Origin: JALHNI01 sp044226365
GTDB taxonomy: Bacteria; Acidobacteriota; Terriglobia; Bryobacterales; Bryobacteraceae
DNA: 64,000 nucleotides
NCBI GenBank assembly: GCA_044226365.1
Contig: JBGAHE010000007.1
Coordinates: 1 to 64,000 of the forward strand
Direction of reading: 5' to 3'
Each line of letters opens with the position of its first letter. Position 1 is the stretch's first letter. This document shows positions 17,425 to 24,944 of the stretch, in pieces. Both the position numbers and the translations under genes were made by a program. The notes under the pieces are model-generated. The model searched no databases and was not told the DNA's origin. It saw nothing but the letters and a program-made list of their open reading frames with translations.

Positions 17425-17966
17425 CCGCCCAATTGTTCGGCGACATCGTCCGCCGTTTTCTCCACTCCGGCTCCCGCGTCGAAATCGACGGCCTCGGCGC
17501 CTTTCGTCTGGACCAGCATGGCGACATCCGCTTCACCGCCGCCGGCAAGCCGCGCGTTTTCATCGCGTACGTCCACGAAGACGCCGCCCACGCCCTGCGC
17601 CTCTACCGCGAGCTCGAAGCCGCCGGCTATGCCCCCTGGATGGATACCCAGAAACTGCTGCCGGGCCAGAATTGGCCGCGCGCCATCGAAGAAGCCATCT
17701 CCGTCTCGGACTTCTTCATCGCCTGCCTCTCCACGCATTCGGTGCTGAAGCGCAGCCAGTTCCAGGCCGAACTCCGCTACGCGCTCGATTGCGCCGCCCG
17801 CATGCCTCTCGACCGCACGTTTCTCATCCCCGTCCGCTTCGACGATTGCCGCGTCCCCTCGCGCCTCCACCGCGAGTATCAGTATCTGAACCTGTTTCCG
17901 GACTGGGACGCCGGCTTCGCCCGTCTCCTCGAAGCCCTCGACTACTCCGGCAAACTGTCGCGGTAG
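17421..17966 (+). CDS. TIR-domain protein with HU-like N-terminal segment (predicted NAD hydrolase)
   Basis: The product is 181 residues. Residues 1-44 resemble the second helix and beta hairpin of HU ('DIVRRFLHSG', then 'EIDGLGAFRL'). Residues 45-170 are a TIR domain: 'PRVFIAYVHEDAAHALRLY' (first strand and helix), 'WMDTQKLLPGQNW', 'SDFFIACLSTHSV', and Glu117 in 'SQFQAELRYAL', the position of the catalytic glutamate in TIR NADases such as SARM1. Bacterial TIR proteins often deplete NAD+ in antiphage defence. The upstream HU-like gene is translationally coupled, and a FitAB-like toxin pair lies 600 bases away, so a small defence module is plausible. The 3' end overlaps the convergent NUP gene by 25 bases. 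Confidence 0.8.
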   Translation: MTAQLFGDIVRRFLHSGSRVEIDGLGAFRLDQHGDIRFTAAGKPRVFIAYVHEDAAHALRLYRELEAAGYAPWMDTQKLLPGQNWPRAIEEAISVSDFFIACLSTHSVLKRSQFQAELRYALDCAARMPLDRTFLIPVRFDDCRVPSRLHREYQYLNLFPDWDAGFARLLEALDYSGKLSR

Positions 17967-18973
17967 CGCTTCCAGTTGCGGACCAGCTCATGCACCACCA
18001 CGCTGCCCACCTTGTGCGCAGCCTCCAGCGACGGCACAAACGCCGCATAGCTGCCGATCTTGGTCTCCGCCAGGCTCTCAGCCGCCGTAATGCCGTCGCG
18101 CTGCTGGTCGAAATTGCTGGCCGTGCGCAACACCAGCACCCGCCGTTTGTCCACGCGCCCCGTCGGCGCCAACAGCGTCAGCGATTGCAGCGTCCCGGTG
18201 TCTTCCATCGCCGTCGTCACGTAGTTGCCCTTGCCGTCGGTGAAGTAACCCACCCAGTCGTTGGCCCATTGGTTCAGCAACTTGCCGTGCCAGAACGTCA
18301 TCGACGACATGGTGTCGCCCTTCATCACGAACGGCGGCCTCTGAGCGTTCACGCCGCTGAAGCGCAAGCGCTGCCGCCGCATGGACTCGGTATCTTCCAG
18401 CTTCACGTCCTTCGTCAGCCGGTACGCCCAGTCCACCAGCTTCGGCTCCAACCGGAATACTTCGCCTTCATCCGGCACGCGCCGTGGCTGCTCGTACGGC
18501 ACCGACTTCCGCAGCGGGATGAACCCCGTCTTCCATTCCTTCGGAATCTCCCGGCCGTCGATCTCGTGGCCCAGATCTCCGTCCACCACCCATTCGGCCC
18601 ACGCCGCCGACCCCAGCGAACCATCCGCCGGATCGATGCCTGCAATCCCGGCCACCACCCAATACGCCTTCGAAACGTCGAAACGCGGATCCATGCCCAG
18701 CGCCATCACCGCCGCAGCCGCCTTGGCTGTCCCCACGCCCGTGCACAGCGCCAGCACCCCCGAGTCATTGCCCCGCAGATCGCGGTGGCCCTGCGGGAAC
18801 GGGTACACGCGATCCAGCTTCTCGCGCTCCACCCAGAACTGCATCTCCCCCGGATCGTCCCCGGTCGGTTGGCCGCGTTCGAACATCGTCACGACCACTA
18901 CCTTCACCGGAATCGGCTTCTTCGCCGACACGAAGGGCACAGCAAGCAGGAGCAACGCCAGCAAGCGAATCAT
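17942..18973 (-). CDS. Exported purine nucleoside permease (NUP) family protein
   Basis: The product is 343 residues with a signal peptide (to about residue 18) and a phosphorylase-like fold. Recognisable segments are 'KVVVVTMFERG', the glycine-rich 'LCTGVGTAKAAAAVMALG', 'YWVVAGIAGIDP', and the C-terminal 'SNFDQQRDGITAAESL'. These belong to the NUP family (purine nucleoside permease, related to nucleoside phosphorylases). The exported location fits handling of nucleosides in the periplasm. The family name comes from a yeast transporter, but the bacterial members look enzymatic, so function is uncertain. It starts 24 bases downstream of the YacL-like gene on the same strand. Confidence 0.85.
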   Translation of the reverse strand: MIRLLALLLLAVPFVSAKKPIPVKVVVVTMFERGQPTGDDPGEMQFWVEREKLDRVYPFPQGHRDLRGNDSGVLALCTGVGTAKAAAAVMALGMDPRFDVSKAYWVVAGIAGIDPADGSLGSAAWAEWVVDGDLGHEIDGREIPKEWKTGFIPLRKSVPYEQPRRVPDEGEVFRLEPKLVDWAYRLTKDVKLEDTESMRRQRLRFSGVNAQRPPFVMKGDTMSSMTFWHGKLLNQWANDWVGYFTDGKGNYVTTAMEDTGTLQSLTLLAPTGRVDKRRVLVLRTASNFDQQRDGITAAESLAETKIGSYAAFVPSLEAAHKVGSVVVHELVRNWKRYRDSLPE

Positions 18974-18996
18974 GACTAACTATTATGCAGGTTGTC

Positions 18997-20046
18997 TTAG
19001 GCGGCGCCGGAAGCCGCTGCCGGCTGCTCACGTTCGCGCGGTCGTTCCGTGCCCTGGCCCCGCTCGTCGTAGCGCCCGAAGATCATCTTGCCGGCCGTCG
19101 TCTGCAACACGCTGGTCACCACGATGTCGATTGTCTTCGAGATCTGCTTGCGCGCGTTGTCCACCACCACCATCGTGCCGTCATCCAGATACGCCACGCC
19201 CTGGTTGTACTCTTTGCCCTCTTTGAGGATAAAGACACGCATGCCTTCGCCCGGCAGCACCACCGGCTTCAGCGCGTTGGCCAGCTCGTTGATGTTCAGC
19301 ACTTCCACGCCATGCAGTTGCGCCACTTTGTTCAGGTTGAAGTCGTTGGTGACGATCGTGCAGGCGTAGAGCTTCGCCAGTTCGATCAGCTTCAGGTCCA
19401 CCTCGCGCAGGTTCGGGAAGTCGTCTTCCACGATGCGCACGGTAAGGTCGGGGTTCTTCTGGATCTTCTGCAGGATGTCCAGCCCGCGGCGGCCACGGTT
19501 GCGCTTGAGGGCATCGGCCGAATCGGCCACCTGCTGCAACTCGCGCAGCACGAACTGCGGAATCACCAGCACGCCGTCCAGAAAGCGCGTGGTAACGATG
19601 TCGGCGACGCGGCCATCGATGATCACGCTCGTATCGAGGATTTTGAAAGAGTTCTTGTTGGCGGCTTCGGTGCCGAACAGCCCGCCCAACGCGGCCAGGT
19701 TCAGCATCTCACCCTTGGTCCAGCCGACGGCTAAGCCGCCATAGGCCATCACCAACAGGACGCCGATCTGCAGGAAGGAGGAAGAGGAGGGCTCGCGAAA
19801 GGCTTGTCCGATCACCAGCGAAACCAGATAGGCGCCGAAGATGCCCACTACCGAGCCCACGGCCGCGCCGATAATGCGCTTCAGGCTCAATTGACGAACC
19901 TTCATCTCGAGAGCCACGGCGACTAAGCCGAGACCGAGACCGAACAAAGCACTGGCAGAGGGATGGAGGTGAAACGGAGTGAGGAAGTAGCCGGACGCGG
20001 CAAGCAGGAAGACAAAGACCGCGCGTACAATCAGCAGGTCGTGCAT
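18997..20046 (-). CDS. YacL-like membrane PIN-TRAM protein
   Basis: The product is 349 residues. Four membrane helices occupy the first 125 residues. A PIN nuclease-like domain starts at 'KILDTSVIIDGRVADI', with further acidic residues in 'LRELQQVADSAD' and 'TIVTNDFNLNKVAQ', and a C-terminal TRAM domain follows ('LPGEGMRVFILKEGKEYNQ'). This is the Bacillus YacL architecture. Function is not settled; RNA binding or cleavage at the membrane is likely. I choose the ATG at 20046, because GGAGG lies 5-6 bases upstream; a TTG one codon earlier is less likely. A nested hairpin lies in the leader between the RRM gene and this start. Confidence 0.88.
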   Translation of the reverse strand: MHDLLIVRAVFVFLLAASGYFLTPFHLHPSASALFGLGLGLVAVALEMKVRQLSLKRIIGAAVGSVVGIFGAYLVSLVIGQAFREPSSSSFLQIGVLLVMAYGGLAVGWTKGEMLNLAALGGLFGTEAANKNSFKILDTSVIIDGRVADIVTTRFLDGVLVIPQFVLRELQQVADSADALKRNRGRRGLDILQKIQKNPDLTVRIVEDDFPNLREVDLKLIELAKLYACTIVTNDFNLNKVAQLHGVEVLNINELANALKPVVLPGEGMRVFILKEGKEYNQGVAYLDDGTMVVVDNARKQISKTIDIVVTSVLQTTAGKMIFGRYDERGQGTERPREREQPAAASGAA

Positions 20047-20097
20047 CAAGCCTCCTACGCCCGAGAAATGAGGGCTGGAAGCTTGATCGACGGCAGC

Positions 20098-20142
20098 TTT
20101 CAGGCCCTTGAGGAGTATATCACTCCTTTACAGAGCCTGAAA
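20098..20142 (-). promoter_or_regulatory. Nested stem-loop between the RRM and YacL-like genes
   Basis: On the minus strand an 8-base outer stem (TTTCAGGC with GCCTGAAA) encloses an asymmetric internal loop and a 6-base inner stem (AGGAGT with ACTCCT) closed by GATAT. No U-tract follows, so it is not a classical terminator. It lies 52 bases before the YacL-like start and could be an RNA-protein binding element, processing site or attenuator. Confidence 0.55.
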
Positions 20143-20171
20143 CGCTAGAATATGAGGGAAATCGCCTAGAA

Positions 20172-20633
20172 CTACAGAGCTTTGGCGAGCTCTTCGGCGA
20201 AGGCGCTGGGCGATCCGTCGTTGCGGCCACCCGAACGCGGACGGCGGGCGCCGGCAGCGCTGTCGCGATTGTTATCGCGCACGGGAGGACGATTGCCCGC
20301 AAAACGGCGGCGATCGTCACCCATGGGAGCACCGGCCTGCTGGCCCTGGCCCATCATCGGGCGTGCACCGGTTCCGCGGCCCTTGGGAGGCTGCGCCGGG
20401 TTGGCACGCAACATGCGATCTTCGAGCGGCGCATGGTTGAAGCGACGGATGATCGTATCCATCTCTTCCTGGTTGGGAGCTTCGATAAACGCGAAACCCT
20501 TGGACTCCTGCGTCTCGGGGTTGCGAATGACTTTGATTGAATCGGCGACTAGATTGTCTGCGGCCAGCCATGAACCAATGTCATCGGCCGTAACCCATAC
20601 CGGCAAATTCCCAAGGAAAACCGTATAACTCAT
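20172..20633 (-). CDS. RRM-domain RNA-binding protein
   Basis: This is a cytoplasmic RNA-binding protein of 153 residues. The RRM shows RNP2 as 'YTVFLGNLP' (residues 3-11) and RNP1 as 'SKGFAFIEA' (about 44-52). A low-complexity tail rich in Gly, Arg, Pro and Asn follows, typical of bacterial glycine-rich RRM proteins thought to act as RNA chaperones under stress. The last residues, 'FAEELAKAL', form a short helix. I use the ATG at 20633, since the open frame further upstream lacks family similarity. The 240 bases upstream hold an AT-rich patch that probably contains the promoters of this gene and the divergent small membrane gene. Confidence 0.9.
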   Translation of the reverse strand: MSYTVFLGNLPVWVTADDIGSWLAADNLVADSIKVIRNPETQESKGFAFIEAPNQEEMDTIIRRFNHAPLEDRMLRANPAQPPKGRGTGARPMMGQGQQAGAPMGDDRRRFAGNRPPVRDNNRDSAAGARRPRSGGRNDGSPSAFAEELAKAL

Positions 20634-20874
20634 CGTGCGGGTGATGTGACTCCAAGAAGGGTTGTTTCCGAAAAGTAGGCAGACTTCACGGGAACATCCA
20701 TAGGCTACCACACTTATGTAAAGTCTTTCGATTAATTTTTCATGGATTTGGCCTACCCGCTTTCGCGCAAAAGCCACCCTCCTAGTACTTGCCCACTTCG
20801 GCGGGGATGTAAACACGCGAGCCGCGTGTGATATTCTCTGGCAAATCTTGACTTGATCGTTCGGAGGATCCGTC

Positions 20875-21084
20875 ATGCTCAGAAAAATCGGCGCGCCTTC
20901 TCTCTGGAAAACGGCGCGGGTAGAAATGGTTTCGCTGGCGGTTTTGCTGGTGGGATGGAGCGTCGCCAACGCTCTGGGGTTGGCCCCGCGCGTCACTAGC
21001 TCGCTCGCGGTTCTCGGGGTTTACGCGGCTTGGCTTGGCGTCTGTGTCGTCTTCTACCGGTATTTCTACCGGCTCGACACCTGA
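20875..21084 (+). CDS. Small two-helix membrane protein
   Basis: The product is 69 residues and of unrecognised family. Two hydrophobic helices are predicted (about 18-37 and 42-63), joined by a short 'PRVTSS' turn, with a basic N-terminus (MLRKIG) and a C-terminal 'YRYFYRLDT'. A good ribosome-binding site (GGAGG, 8 bases before the ATG) supports translation. It is transcribed divergently from the RRM gene, and its 3' end overlaps the convergent phosphatidyltransferase gene by 19 bases. Confidence 0.65.
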   Translation: MLRKIGAPSLWKTARVEMVSLAVLLVGWSVANALGLAPRVTSSLAVLGVYAAWLGVCVVFYRYFYRLDT

Positions 21085-21719
21085 GACCGCGCCGCGGGCT
21101 TAACCGGCACTTCGCCCGCGCCCAGCTTGGCGTTCTCCAGATGCTTGGTCTGCTGGAAGGTGTACATCATGCGGTGCACCACTGTCAGATTGCCCAACAC
21201 GGCGATCACCCACAATACCGGCGCCATGCGGTCGAACAGCGCGCCGATAATCAGCAGCACTACGCGTTCCGGGCGCTCCAGAAAGCCCACTTTACACGTG
21301 GGAATTTCGTTCTCGGCGCGAGCGCGGGTGTAAGAAATCATCACCGAAGCGGTCATCACAATGGCCGTCAGAACGACATAAGGCGGCCGGTTGATATTGC
21401 CGTAATAGACCAAAAGTCCCATCAAAAGGGCCAAATCCGAATAACGATCCAGCACGGAGTCGAAAAAGCCGCCGAAGCGCGTCACCTGATTGGTTTCCCG
21501 GGCGACCCGTCCGTCCACCATGTCAAAGATGCCGGCCCCGATGATCACGTAGCCGGCCGCGCGGAAAGAGCCCTGCGCCAACAGATACGCCGCCCAGACG
21601 TTGATCAGCAAGCCGATGAATGTGAGAACGTTGGGATGAATTCGGGACAGGGCGAGGGCGCGTACGATCGCACGGATGATCGTGTTACAGCCGGCGCCAA
21701 TCGCACTGGTAATGGTCAT
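21066..21719 (-). CDS. CDP-alcohol phosphatidyltransferase
   Basis: This is an integral membrane enzyme of phospholipid synthesis that transfers a phosphatidyl group from a CDP-linked lipid to an alcohol. The full family signature DG(x)2AR(x)8G(x)3D(x)3D is present at residues 69-91 (D69, G70, A73, R74, G83, D87, D91). About six membrane helices are predicted in 217 residues. The acceptor (glycerol phosphate, inositol phosphate or other) cannot be read from the motif. It overlaps the greA stop by 4 bases (ATGA), so translation is coupled. Confidence 0.9.
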   Translation of the reverse strand: MTITSAIGAGCNTIIRAIVRALALSRIHPNVLTFIGLLINVWAAYLLAQGSFRAAGYVIIGAGIFDMVDGRVARETNQVTRFGGFFDSVLDRYSDLALLMGLLVYYGNINRPPYVVLTAIVMTASVMISYTRARAENEIPTCKVGFLERPERVVLLIIGALFDRMAPVLWVIAVLGNLTVVHRMMYTFQQTKHLENAKLGAGEVPVKPAARSQVSSR

Positions 21720-22186
21720 AGTTCGTCGGCTTCGTGGATCGTAATCAGGCTGATCACTTCGAACTGCTTGAGTCCGCCGGGGATCGTGATCTTCACTTCG
21801 TCGCCCACCTGCTTGCCGAGCAAACCGCGGCCAATCGGTGAAGCCGTAGAAATGCGGCCGGCCGCGACGTCAGAGTCTTCGCTCGGCACCAGCTTATAGG
21901 TGATCTGCTCTTCTTTGACGATATCGAGGACGACCACCGTCGAGCCGAGCCCGACTCGGTCGTTCGGGATCTTGGTGAGATCCACCATGGAGAGTTCCGC
22001 GAGGCGCACCCGAAGCTGGGCCAACCGCGCGTCGACGAACCGCTGACGCTCTTTGGCCGCATGGAACTCAGCGTTTTCCTTGAGGTCCCCGTGCGCGCGC
22101 GCCTTCAGGATTTCCTTCGGAAGTTCGTTCCGCAGCTCGTGATCGAGCAGGGCGATCTCGTCCTGCAACTTCTTCTTGATATCCAT
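21716..22186 (-). CDS. greA: Transcription elongation factor GreA
   Basis: This is a transcript-cleavage factor that rescues backtracked RNA polymerase. The 156-residue length is normal. The N-terminal coiled coil carries the acidic tip motif in 'GDLKENAEFHAAKERQ', which delivers the catalytic Asp and Glu to the polymerase active site. The C-terminal FKBP-like domain includes 'VGLGSTVVVLDI' and 'SPIGRGLLGKQVGDEVKI', the standard GreA ending. It starts 50 bases after the carbon-uptake operon on the same strand and may lie on the same transcript, followed directly by the coupled phosphatidyltransferase gene. Confidence 0.93.
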   Translation of the reverse strand: MDIKKKLQDEIALLDHELRNELPKEILKARAHGDLKENAEFHAAKERQRFVDARLAQLRVRLAELSMVDLTKIPNDRVGLGSTVVVLDIVKEEQITYKLVPSEDSDVAAGRISTASPIGRGLLGKQVGDEVKITIPGGLKQFEVISLITIHEADEL

Positions 22187-22236
22187 CGCGAAATCCCATT
22201 ATAGGCCGCGAGGCGTCCGGAGGCCAGATTTCCGCG

Positions 22237-23607
22237 TTAACGGCCGGCAACTGTGGTTCGGAGGGTGGCGACGATCACGTCGGCGGCGGAGGATTGCAGC
22301 TTGACGAGTTGGCCCGGCAGCAGCCCGCCGGCGACCAGGAAGACGACCACCGCGCCGAGCGCCCAGCGCTCCCGGGGCAGGGCATCGAGCGAGGGCGGCC
22401 CGCTCAGCATCGGGCGACCCATGAACAGGCGGGCAAACAGCCGGAAGATGCTGAGCGCGTTCAGCGCGGTGGCGAGCGGCATGGCCAGACCGATCCAGGG
22501 GTGCGTGGCCAGCGTCCCGTGCAGCAGCAAGTCTTCCGCGGCAAAGCCCAGCGTCCCCGGCAGGCCGACCAGCGCCAGGCCGCAGACGAGGAAGAAGACA
22601 CTGAGACGCGGCGCGAGGCGGCCCAAGCCGAGGAAGCCCGGCCGCGAATTCAACTGGTCCACCCGGCCCTCGAGCGCCTGGTAGGCGCCGGCCAGCCCCG
22701 TAGTCGCCACGGCCACCACCATCAAATGCACCAGCGCGCCGGTGACGCCTTCAGCCGTCAGGCTTTCAAGACCCGCCAGCACCAACGACGCCTGGCTCAC
22801 CATCACCAGACCCAGCAGCCGGCGCGGAGACTTTTCGGCCAACGCGGCGAGCGCGGCCAACGCCGCGGTGAGCAGAGCGAGATCCGAGAGGAGCGGGAAC
22901 GATTCGCGCGTGATCGATGGGAACAGCGGCAGTCCCACGCGAGCCAAGAGGAAAGCGCCCAGATGGCCGTTCGCCATCAGCACGGTGGGCAACAATGGCC
23001 CTCGCTCAAACGCGCCAGCCGGCCAGGAGTGCAGCGGAAAGATGCCTTTGCGCAGAAAGATGGCCAAGGCGACGAGGCCGAAACCCAGCATCCCGCCGGG
23101 CGACGAAGGCGCGGGCCGAAGTTTGCTCAGATCGAAAGTGCCAGACGTCGAGCCGATCAAGCCGACCGCCGCGGCCAGGACGACGACGCTGGCCAGGACA
23201 ACCGCGCGCGGAAAGCGCGCCTTTTCGCGATCGAGCAGCAGCGGCAGCGAGGCCACCAGCCAGGCGCCCCACAGGACGATCAGGTTTTGGGCGGCGTAGG
23301 CGGTGAGAGTGCCCGCCAACATCACGAGCACCTCCGACACCAAACGCGGCGTGAGGGCGCGGCGCGGCACCAGGGCCAGCGTCACCGCGGCCAAGGACGC
23401 AAAGATCACCATCGGCAGGGCACTGATGGCGTCAGACGTGAGTAACGAAAACGAAGCGCGGCCGGACTTCATCACTTCGAGAAGGCTCGCGATGGCGGCG
23501 AGGGCGCTGAGCAGAGCGCTGGCGAGGCCGACGGCGCGCGCCCGATCCGCCCAGGTCCGGGCGGCGATCGCTCCGGCGAGCGGGATGGCCACCATGGCGG
23601 CGAGCAT
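22237..23607 (-). CDS. Second NuoL/NuoM-like proton-translocating subunit of the Dab locus
   Basis: This is a membrane protein of 456 residues with about 13-14 helices, related to antiporter-like subunits of complex I. The helix-7 lysine region is present ('FLRKGIFPLHSWPAGAFERG'). The helix-5 glutamate, however, seems lost: the 'WGAWLVASLPLL' segment has Ala where family members have the WE pair. Its ATG overlaps the stop of the DabB-like gene (TAATG), so translation is coupled. Single-subunit DabB is enough in the studied DabAB systems; this extra, partly degenerate copy may have a structural or regulatory role. Confidence 0.8.
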   Translation of the reverse strand: MLAAMVAIPLAGAIAARTWADRARAVGLASALLSALAAIASLLEVMKSGRASFSLLTSDAISALPMVIFASLAAVTLALVPRRALTPRLVSEVLVMLAGTLTAYAAQNLIVLWGAWLVASLPLLLDREKARFPRAVVLASVVVLAAAVGLIGSTSGTFDLSKLRPAPSSPGGMLGFGLVALAIFLRKGIFPLHSWPAGAFERGPLLPTVLMANGHLGAFLLARVGLPLFPSITRESFPLLSDLALLTAALAALAALAEKSPRRLLGLVMVSQASLVLAGLESLTAEGVTGALVHLMVVAVATTGLAGAYQALEGRVDQLNSRPGFLGLGRLAPRLSVFFLVCGLALVGLPGTLGFAAEDLLLHGTLATHPWIGLAMPLATALNALSIFRLFARLFMGRPMLSGPPSLDALPRERWALGAVVVFLVAGGLLPGQLVKLQSSAADVIVATLRTTVAGR

Positions 23608-24944
23608 TAGTCCAAGCCTCCGGCGACCTTGGTGGCGTGCGGCAAGCTCGGCGTCCGGCGATTCGAGAAGCGGCCCCGGCCGGGGTCGCCGAGCCAGGCG
23701 GAAAGCGCGTGGAGCGGCTCGGCAAACAGGCGGTCGATCAGGCTATCGAGATGACCGCGGTCGAGGGCAAAGCGATAGAGCCAGTGCTGCACCGGTAGAG
23801 GCACCCAGTTTTCCAGGTGCTCGCCCGTCTTCGGCAGCGGCCCCCCGGACGCCGCGTGCAGCAGGTGAAAGTCATGCAGCAGCGACGGGGCTCGCAGGAA
23901 TTGGAGCGTCCTGACCGCCGCGTGGCTAAGGATGTGGAACAGCGCGAGCGTCGTCCAACCGAAGCCGATCTCGACAAAGATCAAGCCGAGTTGCGAGAGC
24001 GCGGCAAAGGCCAGGCCGGTTTTGGCGTCGCTACAGGCGCGGCCGACGATGGTGCCGTAGAGGGCGGAGAGGCCACCCACGATGACCACGCCCGCCGCAG
24101 CGGCGGGGGAGGCAGCCAGCATGGGCTGGGCACGCAATAAAAGATAGGCGCCGAGATGAACGGAGATCGCGCCATAAAAAATCGCACTCGAAGGCGTGGG
24201 GCCTTCCATCGCCCGGGCCAGCCAACCGGAGAACGGGAGTTGCGCGGACTTACCGGCGGCCGCCATCAGCAGCAGCAACCCAATGAGGGTGCCCTGGCCA
24301 CCCGTCAGATGCGTGCCGGCAGCCAGGTCCGCGTAATTGGCGGTCGCTGCCCAGTGATGCAGAAGAAACACGCCCAACAGCAAGCCGAGGTCGGCCGTGC
24401 GGTAGGTGGCGAAAACGCGGATCGCATTGCGTACCGGGCCAGTGCGCTCCTCGAAGAAGGCAATCAGGAGAACCGAAGAGATGCCGACCAGTTCCCAGCC
24501 GCCGATCAGCAAGTCGAAGGAGCCGGCCGTGAGGACCAGCAAAGCGCCGGTGGCAAAGAGGTTCAACTGCAGGTAGAAACGCAGAAAGCCCGGCTCACGG
24601 TGCATGTAGGTGGCCGAGAACACCGCAATCAGCGCGGTGAGCAGGATCGTCAGGCCGGCCAGAGGCCAACTGAACGAGTCCAGCAACAGCACCAGCGGAA
24701 AGCTGTACTCATGCACACTGAACCAGTTGCCCAAGGGAACCGTGACGCTGAACCCTTGGCCGCGCACAGCCAGCCAGGTGAGCGCGGCGAGCGCCGCGCC
24801 GCTCACGCCCAACGCGCACCTGGTGACGCGGATGATGGAGCGTTCGCCGGGCGTCGCACCCAACAGCCAGACCAGCGAGAGCCCTAAAAAAGCAGCGGCC
24901 GGCGCGCCCACCACGGAGCAGAGCAGGATTTGCGCGGCATCCAT
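23607..24944 (-). CDS. dabB: DabB-like NuoL-family proton channel
   Basis: This is a membrane subunit predicted to power DabA by cation flow. The product is 445 residues from the ATG at 24944, which overlaps the DabA stop by one base (TAATG). Key proton-path residues are visible: Glu in 'IGGWELVGISS', Lys in 'AAGKSAQLPFSGWLARAM' followed by 'EGPTPSSA', and Lys in 'CSDAKTGLAFAALSQLG'. A soluble C-terminal tail of about 80 residues is also present. Established work on Halothiobacillus DabAB shows energised CO2 capture as bicarbonate; the pairing here with a DabA that has all its zinc ligands supports the same role. Confidence 0.87.
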   Translation of the reverse strand: MDAAQILLCSVVGAPAAAFLGLSLVWLLGATPGERSIIRVTRCALGVSGAALAALTWLAVRGQGFSVTVPLGNWFSVHEYSFPLVLLLDSFSWPLAGLTILLTALIAVFSATYMHREPGFLRFYLQLNLFATGALLVLTAGSFDLLIGGWELVGISSVLLIAFFEERTGPVRNAIRVFATYRTADLGLLLGVFLLHHWAATANYADLAAGTHLTGGQGTLIGLLLLMAAAGKSAQLPFSGWLARAMEGPTPSSAIFYGAISVHLGAYLLLRAQPMLAASPAAAAGVVIVGGLSALYGTIVGRACSDAKTGLAFAALSQLGLIFVEIGFGWTTLALFHILSHAAVRTLQFLRAPSLLHDFHLLHAASGGPLPKTGEHLENWVPLPVQHWLYRFALDRGHLDSLIDRLFAEPLHALSAWLGDPGRGRFSNRRTPSLPHATKVAGGLD

